NCBI GenBank assembly: GCA_916610825.1
Contig: OU744451.1
Span: 24,254,349-24,318,348 of the forward strand
Direction of reading: 5' to 3'
Length of the DNA: 64,000 nt
From: Haliclystus octoradiatus
Lineage: Eukaryota; Cnidaria; Staurozoa; Stauromedusae; Haliclystidae
Shown: positions 54,601-64,000 of the stretch, piece by piece
How positions within the stretch are numbered: position 1 is the stretch's first letter
How the letters are laid out: each line of letters starts with the position of its first letter
Notes under the pieces: generated by a model
Seen by the model: the letters and a program-made list of their open reading frames with translations, nothing else
What the model was told of the DNA's origin: nothing
The model's database searches: none
Position numbers and translations under genes: made by a program

Positions 54601-55798
54601 AGTTTGCTGTAGAAAAATCTTGTACAACATTTATATTATTTGTTGGTGTTGCATGTAAAACATCAGTTCACTATATCCTGTATGTGTCATATTGGGTCTC
54701 TGTCCGTAATATCTGGATAGATTTTTCACAGGACTGATGATTTGACCAGACCAGAGCACAGTGAATGTCACTACCAATTTCCCCACAGTTGAATAAAATT
54801 AATCAACAATGGAGGATATTGGCATTTGTTTGATTTTGTCCACAAGCGAAACGTTAGCTCTATACAATAAAAAGCTACAGTTTTAGAAACGGACTTGCAA
54901 CACAAACACAGTTAGGGCTACAATTAAGAGCCTGTATTCAAGTTCTGGTTTCCATTCACACAAGAAAATTTCCTGCACAAAAATAGACTCTTGGTAGTGC
55001 ACCATATTATAGCTAAAACATATAACTATGTCAATTCAAACAATAAAATAGGGTGAAACCCCAAAAAATTTTATCAAGAGTCCTCTTTTGAGAAAAAATG
55101 TTCACCTCGGAAGTCTTTACAATTCAACAACTGAAAATGTTTTTCACATTCTTTATAATCTGGTCTCACATTATTTACATAATCAGTTGAACAATATTTG
55201 TTCTTGTAGACATATTTTCCTTAGGCCTACATAACCTATACACTAAAGAAAAATATCAATTCTCAGTAACGAAAACTTCAACTGACGAAATTTGAAAAGT
55301 GACTAACAAGTGACAGGACAGCCAGTGGTAATAAAACATGACGTCCATTGTAGCGTGACGTCCACGTATTCTAGTCAAACTTCTGATGGGGTAAAAATGA
55401 AAATAGAAGATGAAACAAAAGATCTGAAAAGCATTTTACCTCATGCGAAGGAGGTGCTTCAACCGTCATTGCAACAAGATGTTCGCCTCGCAAAAGAACC
55501 AAACCAAGCACTCTTTTCTCTTCTCTTTCTTGTGATTTACTATTCTTTGGCTTGATTCTTCTAAACTCATCACAATCCCCAAGAATCAGATTCATATGTT
55601 TATCAAAAGCAAGAAATGTCCCGATGAAAGTTCTTCCATCTTGAAGGGTGCATCTCATTCGATAATTGATATGCTGCAGGATTTTCGAGCTTTTTCCAAG
55701 CTGCGGCTATGAAAAAATAAGCACAAGAAATTATTAAATAACCAGTTAAAAATTGACTGCATTTATCAAGGATCATGAAAATGCAGATATCATACCAT
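48638..55798 (-). CDS. SNRPB: SNRPB: small nuclear ribonucleoprotein Sm B/B'
   Basis: Core Sm protein of the U1, U2, U4 and U5 spliceosomal snRNPs. Exons in coding order: 55796-55798 (the ATG alone), 55440-55706, 54474-54573, 51726-51797, 49964-50077, 48638-48798. Phases agree, giving 238 aa against about 231-240 in human. Exon 2 holds the entire Sm fold: [28 protein letters not shown] and the Sm2 motif [13 protein letters not shown]. Downstream exons encode the Gly/Pro/Met-rich tail with GMGRAAGRG and repeated PPPGM motifs, the type bound by GYF and WW domains. The frame ends ATG CGT GAG TAA. The same bases form a good splice donor (C|GTGAGT), so a spliced alternative last exon is possible, but total length favours this stop. 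Confidence 0.95.
48878..49004 (+). repeat. 127-bp SNRPB-associated repeat (copy 2, last intron)
   Basis: Near-identical to copy 1; one extra A in the A-run. Confidence 0.95.
49574..49736. mobile_element. Degenerate hAT-like MITE
   Basis: Begins CAGGGCCTGTCAAAAGTGG and contains GGATCCTGGGATCCTAGAT as in 34363-34536; the right end has decayed. Confidence 0.6.
51406..51531 (+). repeat. 127-bp SNRPB-associated repeat (copy 3)
   Basis: In the intron between exons 49964-50077 and 51726-51797, same orientation. Confidence 0.95.
51878..52490. repeat. Local duplication of about 120 bp, second copy interrupted
   Basis: First copy (about 51878-51990) contains ATATAGTAATTATTG uninterrupted. The second copy (51995-52030 continued at 52394-52490) is split by a MITE at the matching position. 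The first copy therefore preserves the empty site. Confidence 0.88.
52031..52393. mobile_element. hAT-like MITE, 363 bp, 8-bp target duplication
   Basis: Ends CAGGGTTTGATAAAAG and TTATCGGACCCTG. Flanked by CCGCATAT (52023-52030 and 52394-52401). Longer than its relatives because of extra internal sequence. Confidence 0.9.
52523..52648 (+). repeat. 127-bp SNRPB-associated repeat (copy 4)
   Basis: In the intron between exons 51726-51797 and 54474-54573, same orientation. Confidence 0.95.
52836..53010. mobile_element. hAT-like MITE, older copy
   Basis: CAGGGTTTGACAAAAG to GGCGGATCCTG; the flanking 8-mers no longer match well. Confidence 0.7.
53190..53256. repeat. Telomere-like TTAGGG stretches with CACGTG sites
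   Basis: Two short runs of TTAGGGTTAGG(G/T) separated by GATCACGTGATC, with further CACGTG at about 53170 and 53260. Inside the element 53088-53626. Confidence 0.7.
53315..53388 (+). other. tRNA-like sequence (A and B boxes), probably SINE-derived
   Basis: The A-box-like GTAGCTCATTCGG (about 53322) can form a D-arm with ATTGAGT. A B box GGTTCGAGTCC lies at 53365-53375. The T-stem and acceptor stem do not pair, so it is not a functional tRNA by inspection. Confidence 0.5.
53958..54419. mobile_element. Tc1/mariner-like MITE split by a nested insertion
   Basis: Ends TACAGTCAAACCTGTTATA and TAAGATTTCACTGTA, with the family interior (CACGTCTATAGTGGTCA, GAATCAAATCTGTATATA). Interrupted by 54035-54297. 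Confidence 0.8.
54035..54297. mobile_element. Nested MITE with 8-bp target duplication
   Basis: 263 bp inserted in the MITE 53958-54419. Flanked by GTCTAAAA (54027-54034 and 54298-54305). Subterminal inverted GCCGCACC occurs near both ends. The 8-bp duplication suggests a hAT-type origin. Confidence 0.75.
54766..54894 (+). repeat. 127-bp SNRPB-associated repeat (copy 5)
   Basis: The most diverged copy, with ATTA inserted near AAT-AATCAAC. Its left flank (54722-54765, TTTTTCACAGGACTGAT...) matches 48370-48440, so the full element may be about 170 bp. Confidence 0.92.
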
Positions 55799-57932
55799 GA
55801 TTGCGGGTGATGATTTGATTCACCACCGATTTTAAAAATTGCCTTGATGAATTTAGCTTCACGGCCTACACAGAATTTAAACAGCCATATTTGTTCGCGC
55901 CGTGAACGTTGCCGAGTCCCATAAGGTCTTTCCAGAAAGCGGTTTGTACACTATTCATTCGATTACGAAATTGGGCACTAGTCAGCATGTCTTCAGGATA
56001 AAAATACGTAAATCCGCACAAATCAACGCTGTTCTGAGCATGCGTATTAGTGATAAGGGTGATACGCGTGCGTATTAGAAATATTTTGTTGTGTTATTCT
56101 TCTTAGAACATGACTCAAAATGTTATAGAAATTACTGACATTTTTGAGCTAATTTGGCATTTTGAGTTGACTCAACACATTCCTTGTCTGCACCATACAT
56201 AATCAAATCATTATCTCAAGTAACATCAATTTAGAAATCAGTTTTGTCGGTCGCAAGCAATTTTGAAAATCATCAAAAAAGGTTAGTGTTGACACATCAA
56301 TCATGTGACGACTTCAACTCCAAGTTCAACTCTGAAAGTGTGAACTTCTAATAGACATTTAAGGCGACATAGTAACCGGCGTTGTCAATTATTTCCCAAT
56401 TAATCAGTGCAGCTCTGCTTGACTGACAAATCAGTAATTATTCAATTGTATCTGATCTTTCCGTGTATACCTAATCATTGAGTTCATGCAATTCCACGGG
56501 GAGTTGCCTTCTAGACTAATTTTTAGATTGTGCCTTTGCCTCAGACATACTTTTCTTATCAACGTTTTGGAATTTGAACTTTACGAGGAAATGTGACAGC
56601 CTACGGTGACTTATTGGTTTACACCCGGTAGTTTTCATGGTGCTTTTTTTTCAACTGTCTCCCGGGTATTGTTTGCGATGACTTCAGTCTTCAGGTAGTT
56701 CAGCAGAGCTGCCTACCGGCCCTACCCTACCCTATTAAATCCTCCTTATTAAATCTAAGCTATAGTCCTAATATTGAACATTGACGCATAATTGAAGTTG
56801 GCATAGGCTAATTTGTAAATTATGTAAAATATACTAGGTAAGGAACTCAATCTTAATTGTTGAGTCGTTTTAAATAAAGTAGGCCTATTGACTGTTCCAC
56901 TGCCTGCAGCTGAAGTGACTTCTAAATAATATATCACAAATGTTGAATATTTACAATCCCGAGATTAGAAATTTGGTTTAAACCTGGGTTTGAAAACTTA
57001 GAGCATTCCATCTAAGCTTCGATTAGTGTAGTAGAGATTCTGATGAGCAAAAAACGGTTTCGAAAGTTCAAAGAAATCACACAAAATATTATATATAATG
57101 ATTATTGTAATAATAAAACGCGGTGGATATTGTTCAGGCTGCCAGAAAGCTGTCCTCAAAAGATAATGTTCCGTGCGTCCTTTGCGCATGCGTATGTAGA
57201 TAGTAAACATGGCTGTGTCGATCGATCCAAATTAAATTTTAAATAGTTTGTAGAAAATTTCATAGCACCGACACCGTAGATTGGATTAAGAAATATAAAA
57301 CAGATTAATCATTTTATTCTGCGTTTGATTTATCGAAGCTTTTCAGCGATCGACCTAGCGACCCAAAGTTTCTAACTTTTTAATATTTGAGTGTCGTGAC
57401 ATTTATTTGACGCTGTTAGAAGGTTTCAGAGAATATTTATGTAGCCTAACAATATTTCAAAACTTTGGCAATTTGTATTAATATGGGATAATTACTTATT
57501 AGCTATTTCTTTATCTTGTAACTGATGCTATATGCGGTATACCAATTCTGATTTTGTCGTATAGCAAAAGTCAAAACTCTGAAACTCAAAACCGAAGCCG
57601 AGTTCGTTCTCTTTTTCTGTAAGTTTGGAAGAACGGTTTGGTGTGGCATCTAGCGTCATGAATCCCTCATACAAAGTGTTTTCAATTTGTAGTACTTTGA
57701 ATTTAAACTATTTTATATTCTATTATTAAATTGATGAACAGAATTGTTATTAACGTGATCGAGGAACAGGACCGTCCGTCCCCATTGCATCTTGAGGAAT
57801 GTTAGAGAATTGCAAACAACACAATACGCATGCGCAAAAGACTCATGGAACATTATCTCTAGTACTCAGGATTCCGGCTGCCGGAACATTATCCACTTCG
57901 ATAATAAAATGATTCAAAGACTACACATTCTT
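55799..57932. other. Intergenic between SNRPB and SNX 5' ends
   Basis: Shared 5' flank of two divergent genes. No supported gene, RNA or clear repeat in 55799-57900; open frames near 56755-57246 have no recognisable domains. Confidence 0.5.
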
Positions 57933-58462
57933 AAAGTGTATATCCGGGATATTGGGAGATTGCTTCTTTAGATAGAGAAAAATTTTCTATCAGTTCATGT
58001 TCTTCTTGTATTTTTAGTATTTTTACTTTGCGCAAGCATTTCCCCCTCGAAAATGCAATCAAAGTTACGATTTTGTGTCTCACTCTTTTTCCTCGAACAG
58101 GAACCCACTTATTTTCCACAAGAGGGTTTACACCGGAAAAAACAATAAACTTTTTACTTATTTGTCTCTAAATGAAAAAACGCTAAACCAAATGACAATC
58201 TGCTTTCGCAATGAAATTAAGTAAGGGACAAGTAAGTAAAAAGTTTAGTGTTTTTTCCGGTGTAAACTTTCTTGTTGAAAATAAACGGGTTCCTGTTTGA
58301 GGAAAAAGAGTGAGACACAAAATTAACCCAAAATCGTCACTTTGACTGCATTTTTGAAGGAGAAGTAATCGCACAAAGTAAATACACAAGAAGATCATGT
58401 ACGAATAGAAAATTTTTCTCTATCTAAAGAAGCAATCTCCCAATATCCGGGATATACACTTT
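57933..58462. repeat. 530-bp foldback element with arms of about 230 bp
   Basis: Outer arms start AAAGTGTATATCCGGGATAT and end with its complement. Near-perfect inversion continues through TCTTTAGATAGAGAAAAATTT, with more divergence toward the centre. The outer flanks GACTACACATT (about 57920) and AATGTGTAGTC (about 58569) are also inverted, so it sits inside a PLE-like hairpin unit. No transposase. Confidence 0.85.
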
Positions 58463-58464
58463 AA

Positions 58465-58504
58465 TTATTACTTATAGTTTCATACTTATGCAATCATCAG
58501 ACAA
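58465..58504 (-). ncRNA. Hammerhead-ribozyme-like motif (minus)
   Basis: Read on minus: TTGT, core CTGATGA, stem II TGC...GTA (one G.U), GAAAC, short stem III closing on GTA, then ATAA pairing TTGT with one G.U. Confidence 0.45.
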
Positions 58505-58522
58505 ATAAACTAAAAATCTGAT

Positions 58523-58562
58523 TTGTCTGATGACCGTGTAAGCATGAAACCATTAGTAACAA
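58523..58562 (+). ncRNA. Hammerhead-ribozyme-like motif (plus)
   Basis: Stem I TTGT (58523-58526) pairs with ACAA (58559-58562). Core CTGATGA is at 58527-58533, GAAAC at 58546-58550, and the cleavage triplet GTA at 58556-58558. Stem II is weakened (CCGT...GCAT). Same plan as 19219-19261 with different paired bases. Confidence 0.5.
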
Positions 58563-58606
58563 TTATTAATGTGTAGTCTCTGACTTCCTTTTATTATTAT
58601 ATTTAG

Positions 58607-58662
58607 CTCTGTCAAATGACATTGAGCATTATTTTTTGCTATTAGATAATATCTAATGTAAT
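58607..58662 (+). repeat. Dispersed module (copy 4)
   Basis: TTTAGCTCTGTCAAATGACA, then GAGCATTATTTTTTGCTATT and AGATAATATCTAA. It follows GTGTAGTCTCTGACTTCC and ATTATTAT, so the order hammerhead, hairpin, ATT triplets, module is clear here. Confidence 0.75.
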
Positions 58663-58812
58663 GGTTTTCTATGCATCACATGTAACACAGGTGCATATCT
58701 GAATTCTTTATAAAAAGTAATACACAAAAATACTTTAGTGAGACCACTGACATTGATAAATAAATTATATTTCATTTCTGTTAGCCTACGTGTTAGCTTG
58801 TGAACGTTGAGT

Positions 58813-64000
<5,188 letters not shown>

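Noticed and set aside
48440-54894. Hammerhead reading of the 127-bp SNRPB repeat
   Set aside because: GCGAAACG is present but no CTGANGA core is at the right place, so I leave its class open.

Overview
The window is nuclear DNA of an animal: AT-rich, with spliced genes (GT/AG introns), metazoan gene families and a heavy load of small transposons, foldback elements and tandem repeats. The families present (paired-class homeobox of Uncx type, TONSL, SNX20/21-type sorting nexin, UBE2Q-like E2, Sm B) fit an invertebrate bilaterian. The Penelope-like and foldback content would suit a tunicate or another marine invertebrate, but the species cannot be fixed from the sequence.

Layout, left to right: (1) 1-2511, minus strand, the first five exons of a beta-tubulin gene that runs off the left edge; (2) 2512-10204, intergenic, with a 1-kb AAT array; (3) 10205-12703, plus, a three-exon Uncx-like homeobox gene; (4) 15872-40079, minus, a gene for TONSL (Tonsoku-like), the replication-fork and homologous-recombination scaffold. 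I reconstructed 21 exons (about 1,348 codons) with TPR, acidic, ankyrin, acidic/basic, ubiquitin-like and LRR parts in the canonical order; only a short first coding exon was not found. (5) 46285-47127, plus, an intronless UBE2Q/UBE2QL1-like E2 gene; (6) 48638-55798, minus, a six-exon SNRPB gene (Sm B/B'); (7) 58813-64000, plus, the first three exons of an SNX20/21-like PX-domain gene that runs off the right edge.

The genes themselves are ordinary; what lies between and inside their exons is not. In TONSL three tandem arrays each overlap an exon edge: about 37 copies of a 104-bp unit carrying the 3' splice site of the first exon found, four units across the donor of the penultimate exon, and 12 copies of a unit carrying the last codons, stop and an AATAAA signal. 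Giant AAT/TTA arrays (about 0.65-1.0 kb) lie beside a conserved short module that also accompanies foldback elements. Two of these foldbacks contain hammerhead-ribozyme-like folds whose stems covary between loci, and a Penelope-type GIY-YIG endonuclease remnant lies next to a third module. SNRPB has one copy of the same 127-bp repeat in each of its four long introns and one just downstream, all in one orientation. Several MITE families can be delimited by target-site duplications, including one nested insertion and one case where a duplicated empty site survives.
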